The position numbers and the translations under genes are program-made. Shown piece after piece: positions 8,825 through 17,996 of a stretch of DNA of 64,000 nucleotides (positions are counted from its first letter, which is position 1; each line of letters opens with the position of its first letter). Source of the DNA: Clostridium sp. (lineage in GTDB: Bacteria > Bacillota > Clostridia > Clostridiales > Clostridiaceae); NCBI GenBank assembly GCA_029851835.1, contig JARKVD010000036.1, forward strand, positions 19,030 through 83,029, written 5' to 3'. Below the pieces are notes generated by a model. The model was not told the origin of the DNA. It made no database searches and saw only the letters and a program-made list of their open reading frames with translations.

Positions 8825-8988
8825 ATAAGTAGAGGTGCTTATAGATTGGTAGCCATAAATAATAAGGAGATTACCCTCTGATGGTATGGTGAATTGTTTG
8901 TAAGCCGAAAGGATGCACGGGTATTATGCATTACTTGGGGATAAGGCACAAGGCTTTATCACTGCCATAAATTTGGTGAGCTATTTAT
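8825..8988 (+). ncRNA. Lysine riboswitch (L box)
   Basis: P1 is ATAAGTAG (8825-8832) pairing with CTATTTAT (8981-8988). Conserved L-box pieces are present in order: TAGAGGTGC, GTAGCC with its partner near 8884, AAGCCGAAAGG, a GATGCA/TGCATT hairpin at 8912-8932, a GATAAGGC/GCTTTATC hairpin at 8940-8960, ACTGCC, and GGTGAGCTAT, which parallels the GGAGGGCTAT of the Bacillus lysC leader. It precedes lysine degradation genes rather than biosynthesis genes, so lysine would be expected to favour expression. That direction is inference. Confidence 0.9.
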
Positions 8989-9038
8989 ATAATGAAAATA
9001 TTCATTACATTAATAGTTCAGCACATGCTTTGTAGGTT

Positions 9039-9070
9039 AATGGTATTGAATATTTCAATGCCATTTTTAT
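9039..9070 (+). terminator. Riboswitch-controlled terminator with competing antiterminator
   Basis: AATGGTATTGAA (9039-9050) pairs perfectly with TTCAATGCCATT (9054-9065), followed by a T-rich tract. An alternative helix pairs 8994-9013 with 9037-9056: nine base pairs (one bulged A), then shorter bulged segments. It would consume the 5' arm of the terminator. The 5' strand of this antiterminator begins six bases after aptamer P1. Confidence 0.8.
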
Positions 9071-9114
9071 TTTGGCAAAAGATTAATAAATTTATTTTTA
9101 AGGGGGAAATGAAA

Positions 9115-9495
9115 ATGAAATCATTAATCAGATTAAGAATGAGTTCACACGACGCTCATTACGGCGGAAACCTTGTTGATGGAGCAAGAATGCTTCAACT
9201 ATTTGGAGATGTTGCCACAGAGCTTTTAATTCAGCATGATGGAGATGAAGGGTTATTTAAGGCTTACGACAGCGTTGAATTTATGGCACCTGTTTATGCG
9301 GGAGACTATATTGAAGCGAGTGGAGAAATAGTTAAAGTAGGAAACACTTCTAGAAAAATGGTTTTCGAAGCTAGAAAAGTAATTGTTCCAAGGCCTGATA
9401 TTAATGATTCAGCTTGTGATGTACTAGAAGAGCCAATAGTTGTTTGCAGAGCAACAGGAACTTGTGTAGTCCCATCTGATAAAAAAAGAAAGTAA
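9115..9495 (+). CDS. kal: 3-aminobutyryl-CoA ammonia-lyase
   Basis: Kal removes ammonia from L-3-aminobutyryl-CoA to give crotonyl-CoA, the last dedicated step of lysine fermentation before the butyrate pathway. The 126-aa protein is a small hotdog-fold enzyme, recognisable by its N-terminal [23 protein letters not shown] segment and its position beside kce and kdd. The ATG at 9115 is chosen over the one at 9109 because AGGGGG at 9101-9106 would be only two bases from the latter. It is the first gene of the operon, behind the lysine riboswitch. Confidence 0.93.
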   Translation: MKSLIRLRMSSHDAHYGGNLVDGARMLQLFGDVATELLIQHDGDEGLFKAYDSVEFMAPVYAGDYIEASGEIVKVGNTSRKMVFEARKVIVPRPDINDSACDVLEEPIVVCRATGTCVVPSDKKRK

Positions 9496-9559
9496 GCGAT
9501 AAAAAAATGCAGAATTGTGTGAAAAAATTAACCAATTAAGGTTTAAGGAGGCAGTTAAA

Positions 9560-10402
9560 ATGGAAAAACTTATTGTGACAGCAGCAATATGTGGTGCTGA
9601 GGTAACAAAAGCTCAAAACCCTGCAGTTCCATATACTGTTGAAGAAATAGGTATAGAGGCGGAGAAAGCTTACAAAGCAGGAGCAGCTATAATACATCTT
9701 CATGTTAGAGAAGATGATGGAACTCCTACACAAAGCAGGGACAGATTCGCAGCTTGTATAGCAGAAATAAAAAGAAGATGCCCGGACGTTATAGTTCAGC
9801 CATCAACTGGTGGAGCGGTTGGAATGAGCAATGCAGAAAGACTTCAACCTGTAGATTTATACCCAGAAATGGCAACACTTGATTGCGGAACTTGCAACTT
9901 TGGTGGAGATGAAGTTTTCGTGAATACAGAAAATACAATAAAAGAATTTGGTGAAAAGATGATTCAGCTAAATGTTAAACCTGAAATCGAAGTTTTCGAT
10001 AAAGGAATGATTGACATGGCAATCAGACTTCATAAAAAAGGATATATAAAAGCACCAATGCATTTCAACTTTGTAATGGGAGTGAATGGTGGAATAAGTG
10101 CTGATCTTAGAGATTTCGTATTTATGAGAGGCAGCATTCCAGAAGGTAGTACTTATACTGTTTCAGGTATAGGAAGAAATGAATTCCCATTAGCGATGAT
10201 GTCAATCATAGATGGCGGACATGTAAGAGTTGGATTTGAAGATAACGTTTATTTATCTAAAGGTGTAATGGCAAAGAGCAATGCTGAATTAGTTGAAAAG
10301 GTTATCAGACTAGCGAAAGAGTTAGGAAGAGAAATTGCAACACCAGCAGAAGCAAGAGATATATTAGGATTAGATGCTGAAACAGTAGCTTATAAAATAT
10401 AA
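9560..10402 (+). CDS. kce: 3-keto-5-aminohexanoate cleavage enzyme
   Basis: Kce (BKACE/DUF849 family, 280 aa) condenses 3-keto-5-aminohexanoate with acetyl-CoA and splits it to 3-aminobutyryl-CoA and acetoacetate. Zinc ligands are visible as H46-L-H48 in IIHLHVRED and a glutamate in GFEDN near residue 227. The TIM-barrel GSTYTVSGIGR segment is also typical. The true start is the ATG at 9560 with AAGGAGG upstream; an earlier in-frame TTG near 9515 lacks a ribosome site. The gene lies 64 nt after kal. Confidence 0.96.
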   Translation: MEKLIVTAAICGAEVTKAQNPAVPYTVEEIGIEAEKAYKAGAAIIHLHVREDDGTPTQSRDRFAACIAEIKRRCPDVIVQPSTGGAVGMSNAERLQPVDLYPEMATLDCGTCNFGGDEVFVNTENTIKEFGEKMIQLNVKPEIEVFDKGMIDMAIRLHKKGYIKAPMHFNFVMGVNGGISADLRDFVFMRGSIPEGSTYTVSGIGRNEFPLAMMSIIDGGHVRVGFEDNVYLSKGVMAKSNAELVEKVIRLAKELGREIATPAEARDILGLDAETVAYKI

Positions 10403-10428
10403 GAATAGGGATTGAGGGGAGTTTTATC

Positions 10429-11466
10429 ATGAGAAAAGGATGTAAATACGGAACACACAGAGTAATTGAGCCAAAAGGTGTATTACCACAACCAGCTCTA
10501 AAAATAGACAACGATATGGAAATATATGACAATGAAATTTTAATTGACGTACAAGCGTTGAATATTGACTCTGCAAGCTTTACTCAAATAGAAGAAGAAG
10601 CTGGACATGATGTGGAGAAAATAAAAGCAAAAATTTTAGAAATCGTTAATGAAAGAGGTAAGATGCAAAACCCTGTAACTGGTTCAGGTGGAATGCTTAT
10701 TGGTGAAATCGAGAAAATAGGTTCAGCTTTAGAAGGAAACATAGATCTTAAGGTTGGGGACAAGATTTCTACACTAGTTTCCTTATCATTAACTCCACTT
10801 AAAATTGAAGAAATCATCGATGTTAAACCTGAAATAGACAGAGTTGAAGTCAAAGGAAAAGCTATATTATTCGAAAGCGGAATATACGCTAAACTTCCAG
10901 ATGATTTAGAGGAAACTCTCGCATTAGCTGCATTAGATGTTGCAGGAGCACCAGCTCAAGTGGCAAAATTAGTTAAACCAGGGGAGTCAGTTCTTTTATT
11001 AGGAGCTGCAGGAAAGTCAGGAATGCTTTGCTGCTACGAAGCTGTTAAGAGAGTAGGACCAACAGGAAACGTAATTGGTTTAGTGAGAAATGAAGAAGAA
11101 GCTGAAAGGTTAAGAAGACTAAACTTAAGAATGAAAATAGTAATCGGAGATGCTACTAAAGCTATCGACGTTATGAATAAAACTTTAGAAAACAACAACG
11201 GTAAAGAAGTAGATGTAGCCATCAACATAGTTAATGTTCAAAATACAGAAATGTCTACAATCCTTCCAGTAAGAGATAACGGAACAGTTTATTTCTTCTC
11301 AATGGCTACTGTATTCACTAAAGCTGCATTAGGAGCTGAAGGAGTAGGTAAAGATGTAACTATGATAGTTGGAAACGGATATACAAAGGGACATGCGGAA
11401 ATAACTCTTGAAGAACTAAAAGAGAATGCAGAATTAAGACAGATATTTAAAGAATTATACGTTTAA
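10429..11466 (+). CDS. kdd: L-erythro-3,5-diaminohexanoate dehydrogenase
   Basis: Kdd oxidatively deaminates 3,5-diaminohexanoate to 3-keto-5-aminohexanoate with NAD+. The protein (345 aa) starts MRKGCKYGTHRVIEPKGVLPQPA, as in characterised Kdd proteins, and has a Rossmann segment with LLLGAAGKSGML near residues 185-196. A GAGGGGAG ribosome site precedes ATG 10429. It sits between kce and kamA in the same transcription unit. Confidence 0.95.
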   Translation: MRKGCKYGTHRVIEPKGVLPQPALKIDNDMEIYDNEILIDVQALNIDSASFTQIEEEAGHDVEKIKAKILEIVNERGKMQNPVTGSGGMLIGEIEKIGSALEGNIDLKVGDKISTLVSLSLTPLKIEEIIDVKPEIDRVEVKGKAILFESGIYAKLPDDLEETLALAALDVAGAPAQVAKLVKPGESVLLLGAAGKSGMLCCYEAVKRVGPTGNVIGLVRNEEEAERLRRLNLRMKIVIGDATKAIDVMNKTLENNNGKEVDVAINIVNVQNTEMSTILPVRDNGTVYFFSMATVFTKAALGAEGVGKDVTMIVGNGYTKGHAEITLEELKENAELRQIFKELYV

Positions 11467-11530
11467 TCCATTTAGACTAGAAGATAAATCTCAATTAAAT
11501 TAAAAAATAGGATTTAGGGGGTAAAAATAA

Positions 11531-12805
11531 ATGAATACAACACGTAGATATGAATTGTTTCCAAATGTAACTGATGAGCAATGGAACGATTGGAGATGGC
11601 AGGTTAAAAATAGAATAGAAACTTTAGATCAATTAAAAAGGTATATTCCATTAACTGAAGAGGAAGAAGAAGGAGCTAAGAAGTGCCTTGAAACTTTAAG
11701 AATGGCGATAACTCCATATTACCTTTCATTAATAGATCCAACAAACCCACACGATCCAGTAAGATTACAAGCTATACCAACAGGATTAGAAGCTCACAAA
11801 TCTGCTGCAGATCTTGAAGATCCACTACACGAGGATACAGATTCTCCAGTACCGGGATTAACTCACAGATATCCAGATAGAGTATTACTTCTTATTACAG
11901 ACCAATGCTCTATGTACTGCAGACACTGCACAAGAAGAAGATTTGCAGGACAAAGCGACGACTGTATGCCAATGGCTAGAATAGATAAAGCTATCGACTA
12001 CATTGCAAAAACTCCAGTAGTAAGGGATGTTTTGCTTTCAGGTGGAGATGCTTTACTAGTTGCTGATGAAGTACTTGAGTACATCATCAGTAAATTAAGA
12101 GCAATACCACACGTTGAAATAATCAGGATAGGTTCAAGAACTCCTGTTGTTATGCCACAAAGAATAACTGATGATCTTGTAAATATGCTTAAGAAGTACC
12201 ATCCAATTTGGTTAAACACTCACTTCAATCATCCAAATGAAATTACTGAAGAGTCAAAAGCAGCTTGTGAGAGAATGGCTAATGCAGGTATTCCACTAGG
12301 AAACCAATCAGTTCTTTTAAGAGGAGTTAACGATTGTGTTCACGTAATGAAGGATTTAGTACAGGGATTAGTTAAGATAAGAGTTAGACCTTACTACATC
12401 TATCAATGTGATTTATCTCTAGGACTAGAGCACTTCAGAACTCCCGTTTCTAAAGGCATTGAAATAATCGAAGGCTTAAGAGGACATACTTCTGGATACT
12501 GTGTACCAACATTCGTTGTTGACGCTCCAGGCGGAGGTGGAAAAACTCCAGTTATGCCAAACTACGTAATTTCTCAAAGCAACGATAAGGTAATCTTAAG
12601 AAACTTTGAAGGTGTTATCACAACTTACACAGAGCCACATAACTACACTGTAGGATGTAAATGTGACGTTTGCACAGGTAAGAAAAAGGTACACAAAGTT
12701 GGAGTTGCTGGATTGCTTAACGGAGAGAAGATGGCTTTAGAACCAATGGGACTTGAAAGAAATGAAAGACACGTTCACGAAAAAGAAGTAGAAGAAGTGA
12801 AATAG
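11531..12805 (+). CDS. kamA: Lysine 2,3-aminomutase
   Basis: KamA is a radical-SAM, PLP-dependent enzyme converting L-lysine to L-beta-lysine, the first step of the pathway. The radical-SAM cluster motif is C126SMYC130RHC133. The PLP-binding lysine is K338 in DAPGGGGKTP. The C-terminal cysteine region (GCKCDVC) matches the zinc-binding tail of the clostridial enzyme. The 424-aa length is normal. AGGGGGT lies upstream of ATG 11531. The stop codon directly abuts the kamB start. Confidence 0.98.
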   Translation: MNTTRRYELFPNVTDEQWNDWRWQVKNRIETLDQLKRYIPLTEEEEEGAKKCLETLRMAITPYYLSLIDPTNPHDPVRLQAIPTGLEAHKSAADLEDPLHEDTDSPVPGLTHRYPDRVLLLITDQCSMYCRHCTRRRFAGQSDDCMPMARIDKAIDYIAKTPVVRDVLLSGGDALLVADEVLEYIISKLRAIPHVEIIRIGSRTPVVMPQRITDDLVNMLKKYHPIWLNTHFNHPNEITEESKAACERMANAGIPLGNQSVLLRGVNDCVHVMKDLVQGLVKIRVRPYYIYQCDLSLGLEHFRTPVSKGIEIIEGLRGHTSGYCVPTFVVDAPGGGGKTPVMPNYVISQSNDKVILRNFEGVITTYTEPHNYTVGCKCDVCTGKKKVHKVGVAGLLNGEKMALEPMGLERNERHVHEKEVEEVK

Positions 12806-13831
12806 ATGAATGAAATTTTAAAAATGTTAAGGTCCTATAGAAGTGTATCAATTATAGGTATGAATAAAAATGTGGGAAAGACTACAACATTAAATCATAT
12901 TTTGAAGGAGGCTAGGGGCATAGTGTCCCTAGGCCTCACTTCAATTGGAAGAGATGGAGAAGAATTAGATAGGGTGACAGCCACAGAAAAGCCTAGAATA
13001 TACATTGAAAAGGGCACAACAATTGCTACAGCTAAATGTTGTCTTTTAAACAGTGATTTTACTAGAGAAATAATAAGTACTACAGGTATACATACTCCAA
13101 TGGGCGAGATTGTTATTTGCAGGGCTTTAAGTGATGGATATGTGGATTTAGGAGGTCCCTCTGTAAATTCATATATGGCAGAAATTAAAAATGAACTATT
13201 AAAGTTAAGCTGTGATTTAGTCATTATTGATGGCGCACTAAGTAGGAAGACCTTCGCTGCTCCCCAGGTATGTGAAGCCACTGTCCTAGCAACTGGAGCT
13301 GCTTTATCAAGAAGTATGACAGCAGTTATAAAGGAAACAAAACATACCCTAGATTTATTGAGTCTGCCAGATGAACAGGAACCACAAACTATAAAAGCTG
13401 CCACTAAAATTATAGAAGCAGGAATTGTAGGCACAATAAATAAGGATGGAACCTATAAAATAGTTGAAGTTTTAACGGCACTTGAGGCTGCTAAAGAAAT
13501 AGTTGAAGCCATGGATGAACATGTATCACATGTGGTAATTAAAGGTGCAGTGTCAGATAAGCTTTTAGAAGGAATAATGGCATCTACCAATTTATATAAA
13601 AATATAACCTTTCTAGTAGAAGATGGAACAAAGCTGTTTATAAGCAGAGATACCTTATATAAGTTTCAAAAGCAAGGTGGAACTATAAAGGTATTAGGAA
13701 AAATAACTGTAGTTTGTATTACTGCAAATCCTAAATCTCCCTATGGATATGAATTCCCTAAGGACAAGTTCTTAGGAGGATTAAGGGATGCTGTAAACAT
13801 ACCAGTATTTGATGTATTAGGAGGAGAATAG
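12806..13831 (+). CDS. kamB: Lysine 5,6-aminomutase reactivase subunit KamB
   Basis: This 341-aa protein has an N-terminal P-loop in IIGMNKNVGKTTTLN (about residues 16-30) and later LVIIDGALSRK (near residues 132-142), which could be a Walker-B-like element. In lysine and ornithine fermenters it always accompanies KamC and the adenosylcobalamin-dependent aminomutase, and is annotated as part of an ATP-driven reactivase that swaps damaged cofactor. That role is known from family annotation, not from this sequence. Start and preceding stop are adjacent, implying coupling with kamA. The 179-aa frame on the opposite strand is a shadow. Confidence 0.85.
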   Translation: MNEILKMLRSYRSVSIIGMNKNVGKTTTLNHILKEARGIVSLGLTSIGRDGEELDRVTATEKPRIYIEKGTTIATAKCCLLNSDFTREIISTTGIHTPMGEIVICRALSDGYVDLGGPSVNSYMAEIKNELLKLSCDLVIIDGALSRKTFAAPQVCEATVLATGAALSRSMTAVIKETKHTLDLLSLPDEQEPQTIKAATKIIEAGIVGTINKDGTYKIVEVLTALEAAKEIVEAMDEHVSHVVIKGAVSDKLLEGIMASTNLYKNITFLVEDGTKLFISRDTLYKFQKQGGTIKVLGKITVVCITANPKSPYGYEFPKDKFLGGLRDAVNIPVFDVLGGE

Positions 13832-13833
13832 AT

Positions 13834-15312
13834 ATGAAGTTTTTAGACAATGAGCAAAGAGTACAAATCGGATTTTCCTTCGTTATGGATGAACTGGGAA
13901 TTATAACGACCTATGGTGCAGAAGAAAAAAAGAAGTTAAAGCCATATAAAGTTGGAGAAAGCAAGAAACTGAAAGAAGAGCTTAATAACATAGAAAATAT
14001 GATTAATCATATGAAGGATTACCCAGATGAATTCAATGATATAGTTAGAATTCTTCACAAGATCAAAGACATTAGGAGTACATTAAAGAGAGTCGAAAAA
14101 GTTGAAACTTTAGATGAAGTTGAACTTTATGAAATTAAATATGTAGCAATGCTGCTAGAAGAGCTAAAGCAGATTTTGGATAGAGTGACTTTAGCTATAG
14201 ATAAAATTAAGCTGCATTCTTTAGAAGAAGTTGTGGACATACTTGATCCTACGGGAAAAAGGATGTCTACCTTCTATATATATGAAGAATACAGTGAAAA
14301 GCTTTCTGAAATAAGAAGGGTGAAGGGGGAGAAGGAAAGAGCCATATTTTCCTGTAATGATGAATATGAAATTGAGCTGTTAAAACAAGAAAGATTAAAT
14401 ATTGTCATTGAGGAGGAAGAGGAGGAGTTAGCTATAAAAAGAAAGCTGACCTCAAAACTTGCTTCCTTTAGTAAAAATTTAGTTCATAACTTAAAAGTAG
14501 TTGGAATTCTTGATTTATTGATGGCAAAGGCGCACTTAGCTGTTAAATATAATTGTATTAAACCCACTATAGTTAAGGGAATGGACATAAAAATAGTAGA
14601 CAGTATTAATCCGGAAATTGAAAGCATCCTTAAGAAAAAAGGAAAAAAGTTCTCACCAGTAAATATTGAACTTACAGGTGGAACAACAGTAATAACTGGA
14701 GCTAATATGGGAGGAAAAAGTGTTGCGCTGAAGACAATAGTGCTTAACTTATTCCTTGGCCAGATGGGATTCTTTGTATTTGCAAAGGAAGCAAGCTATC
14801 CAATACTAGATTTTATACACTTTGTTTCAGATGATATGCAGTCAATCTCTAAAGGTCTCAGCACCTTTGGAGCAGAAATAATAAAACTCAAGGAAGTTGT
14901 GGAGTGTGTAAAACGTGGAGATGGCTTTGTTGCTTTAGATGAGTTTGCTAGAGGAACAAATCCAAAGGAAGGATTCTTTTTAGTAAAATCCCTTGCAAAC
15001 TATCTGCAGAAGTTTAATACTGCCAGCATAATTTCAACCCATTATGATGGAATAGTAGAGGAATCAATGGTTCATTATCAGGTAGTTGGCCTTAAGAATA
15101 TCGATTTTAACAAGTTGAAGTATAAGATAGATTTAAATAAAACCCATTCTGTTGAGATTATTCAAGAGCATATGGAATATAAGCTTGAGAGGGTATCAAA
15201 GAAGAACATGGTTCCTAAGGATGCTCTAAATATTGCAATGTTGCTTGGTCTAGAGAGTGACATAGTGGAGATAGCAAAAACTTATTATCAGGAGGAATAC
15301 AATGGAAAGTAA
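13834..15312 (+). CDS. kamC: Lysine 5,6-aminomutase reactivase ATPase KamC (MutS-like)
   Basis: The product (492 aa) ends in a MutS-type ABC ATPase: Walker A T288GANMGGKS, a DDMQSISKGLSTFGAE signature-like region, and FVALDEFARGTNP as Walker B. The N-terminal 240 residues are helical and charged, without the mismatch-recognition domain of MutS, so it is not a DNA-repair protein. By family context it partners KamB in reactivating KamDE. It starts two bases after kamB and overlaps kamD by 11 bases; the kamD ribosome site AGGAGG lies inside its coding end. Confidence 0.87.
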   Translation: MKFLDNEQRVQIGFSFVMDELGIITTYGAEEKKKLKPYKVGESKKLKEELNNIENMINHMKDYPDEFNDIVRILHKIKDIRSTLKRVEKVETLDEVELYEIKYVAMLLEELKQILDRVTLAIDKIKLHSLEEVVDILDPTGKRMSTFYIYEEYSEKLSEIRRVKGEKERAIFSCNDEYEIELLKQERLNIVIEEEEEELAIKRKLTSKLASFSKNLVHNLKVVGILDLLMAKAHLAVKYNCIKPTIVKGMDIKIVDSINPEIESILKKKGKKFSPVNIELTGGTTVITGANMGGKSVALKTIVLNLFLGQMGFFVFAKEASYPILDFIHFVSDDMQSISKGLSTFGAEIIKLKEVVECVKRGDGFVALDEFARGTNPKEGFFLVKSLANYLQKFNTASIISTHYDGIVEESMVHYQVVGLKNIDFNKLKYKIDLNKTHSVEIIQEHMEYKLERVSKKNMVPKDALNIAMLLGLESDIVEIAKTYYQEEYNGK

Positions 15313-16858
15313 ATTAAACTTAAACCTAGAAGTAGTTGCTAAAGCAAGAAAATCAGCTGAAAATATAGCAAAAGATACACAACAGTTTATAGATAAGCAT
15401 ACTACAGTAGCTGTAGAGAGAACGATCTGTAGATTATTAGGGATAGATGGTGTAGACGAGTTTGGTGTGCCGCTACCAAACGTAATCGTTGAAAATATTA
15501 AAGCAGGAAATGGTCTTTCTGTTGGAGCTGCATATTACATTGGTAATGCAATGCTAAACACTGGATTATCAGCTCAAGAAGTTGCAGAAAAAGTTGCTGC
15601 TGGTGAAATTGAATTAACGAAGCTTCCAATGAAAGATGCTTTCGAGGTTCAAATGGAAGTTAACAAGGTAGCTAAAGAAATGGTTGCAAAGGTTAAAGCT
15701 AACAGAGGTAAGAGGGAAGAATATCTTGCAAAGTTTGGCGATAAAACAGGTCCATACCTTTACGTTATCGTTGCCACAGGAAATATATATGAAGATATAA
15801 TTCAAGCTAAAGCTGCTGCTAAGCAAGGTGCTGACATCATAGCTGTTATCAGAACAACTGGACAAAGCTTACTTGACTACGTACCATACGGTGCAACAAC
15901 TGAAGGTTTTGGAGGAACATTTGCTACTCAAGAGAACTTCAGATTAATGAGAGCTGCTTTAGATGAAGTTGGAGAAGAATTAGGAAGATACATAAGGTTA
16001 TGCAACTACTGCTCTGGATTATGTATGCCAGAGATAGCTGCTATGGGAGCTATTGAAAGACTTGACGTAATGCTGAATGACGCATTATACGGAATCTTAT
16101 TCAGAGATATCAACATGCAAAGAACAATTGTTGATCAATACTTCTCAAGAATAATCAACGGTTATGCTGGAGTTATAATCAATACTGGAGAAGATAATTA
16201 CCTAACTACTGCTGATGCAATTGAAGAAGCTCATACAGTACTTGCTTCTCAATTTATCAACGAGCAATTTGCTTTATTTGCTGGGCTTCCAGAAGAGCAA
16301 ATGGGATTAGGACATGCATTTGAAATCAATCCAAACGTTGAAAATGGATTCTTATATGAGCTTGCGCAAGCACAAATGGCTAGGGAAATCTTCCCTAAGG
16401 CCCCACTTAAATATATGCCGCCAACTAAATTCATGACTGGAGATATATTTAAAGGACAAGTACAAGATGCCCTATTTAACATGGTAACTATATTAACAGG
16501 ACAAAAACTACATTTATTGGGTATGATGACAGAAGCTATACACACTCCATTTATGAGTGATAGAGCTATATCTATAGCTAATGCACAATACATCTTTAAC
16601 ACTATGAAGGACCTTGGTGATGAGTTAACATACAAAAAAGGTGGAAAAATTGAAAAGAGAGTTGACGAAGTTCTAAATAAGGCTGCTAACCTATTATCTG
16701 AAATAGAGAAAGAAGGTCTGTTCAGAACTATAGAGCAGGGAAAATTTGCTGGAATTAAGAGACCTCTAAACGGAGGAAAGGGACTTGATGGAGTTGTTGA
16801 GAAAGAAGCAAATTACTTCAACCCATTTATTGAGTTAATGTTAGGAGGTAACAGATAA
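15302..16858 (+). CDS. kamD: Lysine 5,6-aminomutase alpha subunit
   Basis: KamD carries the TIM-barrel catalytic domain of the adenosylcobalamin/PLP enzyme that moves the terminal amino group of beta-lysine (or D-lysine) to carbon 5. The 518-aa length and segments such as IIAVIRTTGQSLLDYVPYG and GTFATQENFRLMRAALDE match the family. AGGAGG at 15291-15296 precedes ATG 15302. The stop overlaps the kamE start (TAATG), consistent with stoichiometric co-translation. Confidence 0.96.
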   Translation: MESKLNLNLEVVAKARKSAENIAKDTQQFIDKHTTVAVERTICRLLGIDGVDEFGVPLPNVIVENIKAGNGLSVGAAYYIGNAMLNTGLSAQEVAEKVAAGEIELTKLPMKDAFEVQMEVNKVAKEMVAKVKANRGKREEYLAKFGDKTGPYLYVIVATGNIYEDIIQAKAAAKQGADIIAVIRTTGQSLLDYVPYGATTEGFGGTFATQENFRLMRAALDEVGEELGRYIRLCNYCSGLCMPEIAAMGAIERLDVMLNDALYGILFRDINMQRTIVDQYFSRIINGYAGVIINTGEDNYLTTADAIEEAHTVLASQFINEQFALFAGLPEEQMGLGHAFEINPNVENGFLYELAQAQMAREIFPKAPLKYMPPTKFMTGDIFKGQVQDALFNMVTILTGQKLHLLGMMTEAIHTPFMSDRAISIANAQYIFNTMKDLGDELTYKKGGKIEKRVDEVLNKAANLLSEIEKEGLFRTIEQGKFAGIKRPLNGGKGLDGVVEKEANYFNPFIELMLGGNR

Positions 16859-17646
16859 TGAGTGGCGGATTATATTCAACAGAAGTAAGAGATTACGATA
16901 CTAACCTTGATTTAACTAAACTTAGACCATATGGAGATACAATGAATGATGGAAAGGTTCAAGTTAGTTTTACCCTACCAGTAAAAGATGATGAAAGAGG
17001 TGTAGAGGCAGCAATTCAATTAGCTAAATCTATGGGATTAAAAGATCCAAACTGTGCTCATCACGAATCTTTAGATAAAGAATTTACATTTTATGTTGTT
17101 TATGGTTCATTAACTCATACTGTAAACTATGAAGAGATTCATGTTCAAACAGTAGAAGTGGATACTATGGATATGGTTTCGGTTCAAGATTATATTGCAG
17201 AAAATGTCAAGAGAGATGTTGTAATAATTGGAGCTTCAACTGGTACAGATGCTCACACAGTTGGTATCGATGCTATTATGAACATGAAAGGCTTCGCAGG
17301 ACATTATGGTCTTGAGAGATACAAAGGAATTGAAGCTCATAACTTAGGAAGCCAAGTTGAAAATGAAGAGTTCATTAAGAAGGCTATTGATTTAAAAGCA
17401 GATGTCCTATTAGTCTCACAAACAGTTACACAAAAGGACGTACACATTCATAACTTAACTAACCTTGTTGAACTTCTTGAAGCAGAGGGTTTAAGAGATA
17501 AGGTTATATTAATAGCTGGTGGTCCAAGAATCACACACGAACTAGCAAAAGAGCTAGGATATGATGCTGGATTTGGCCCAGGAAAATATGCAGATGATGT
17601 TGCTACATTCGCAGTAACAGAAATGGTTGCAAGAGGTTTAGTTTAA
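16858..17646 (+). CDS. kamE: Lysine 5,6-aminomutase beta subunit, B12- and PLP-binding
   Basis: KamE (262 aa) carries the Rossmann B12 domain with D131-A-H133-T-V-G136, the base-off/His-on cobalamin motif. K144 in NMK144GFAGHYG is the lysine that binds PLP in the characterised enzyme. An N-terminal dimerisation domain precedes it. It is the last gene of the operon; repeat elements and a bidirectional terminator follow. Confidence 0.96.
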   Translation: MSGGLYSTEVRDYDTNLDLTKLRPYGDTMNDGKVQVSFTLPVKDDERGVEAAIQLAKSMGLKDPNCAHHESLDKEFTFYVVYGSLTHTVNYEEIHVQTVEVDTMDMVSVQDYIAENVKRDVVIIGASTGTDAHTVGIDAIMNMKGFAGHYGLERYKGIEAHNLGSQVENEEFIKKAIDLKADVLLVSQTVTQKDVHIHNLTNLVELLEAEGLRDKVILIAGGPRITHELAKELGYDAGFGPGKYADDVATFAVTEMVARGLV

Positions 17647-17730
17647 TATATAAATCCAGGTAATCAATAGATGGTATGGGGAAACAAATTATAAAATAAT
17701 ACTGAAGAATTTTTGGGGAAAAGTTCTTTG

Positions 17731-17795
17731 GAATTAAGAATTAAGAATTAAGAATGTAGAATGATGGATGAAATTCTTACGGAATTTCTTTGATT
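17731..17795. repeat. Inverted-repeat element B2
   Basis: Three iterations of the GAATTAAGAAT unit lead into AATGTAGAATGATGG and a GAAATTC/GAATTTC hairpin at 17770-17788. This is the inverse-orientation relative of 3419-3512. Confidence 0.65.
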
Positions 17796-17833
17796 TTATT
17801 CGTTTTTACTAAATCTTCGATTTGGTAAAAACG

Positions 17834-17876
17834 GCAAAAACCTCCTAGCAGTGCTAGAAGGTTTTTGCTTTTTTTA
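17834..17876. terminator. Bidirectional terminator between kamE and the ABC-F gene
   Basis: GCAAAAACCT pairs with AGGTTTTTGC, with an inner CTAGC/GCTAG. A T run follows on the plus strand and a T-rich stretch on the minus strand. It suits the two convergent genes. Confidence 0.85.
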
Positions 17877-17882
17877 CGATAA

Positions 17883-17996
17883 GTAATTCTTGATTTTTAC
17901 ATTCTAAATTAAAAATTAAACTAAAGTTTCTCCGAATGCAGTGAGGAGAAACCTCCATAATTCTTAATTCTACATTCGGTAATTCTTAATTCCTAA
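17883..17996. repeat. Inverted-repeat element B3 abutting the ABC-F stop codon
   Basis: Contains TACATTCTAAATTAAAAATTAA, a GTTTCTCC...GGAGAAAC hairpin at about 17926-17952, and the inverse of the B2 arm (ATTCTTAATTCTACATTC) ending at the ABC-F stop codon. Together with B2 it makes the 17731-17996 interval a large imperfect inverted repeat. Confidence 0.6.

Noticed and set aside
12895..13434. 179-codon minus-strand frame opposite kamB
   Set aside because: kamB is a clear family member in an ordered operon; the opposite frame is a codon-bias shadow.
16249..16635. 128-codon minus-strand frame opposite kamD
   Set aside because: Shadow of a conserved aminomutase gene.
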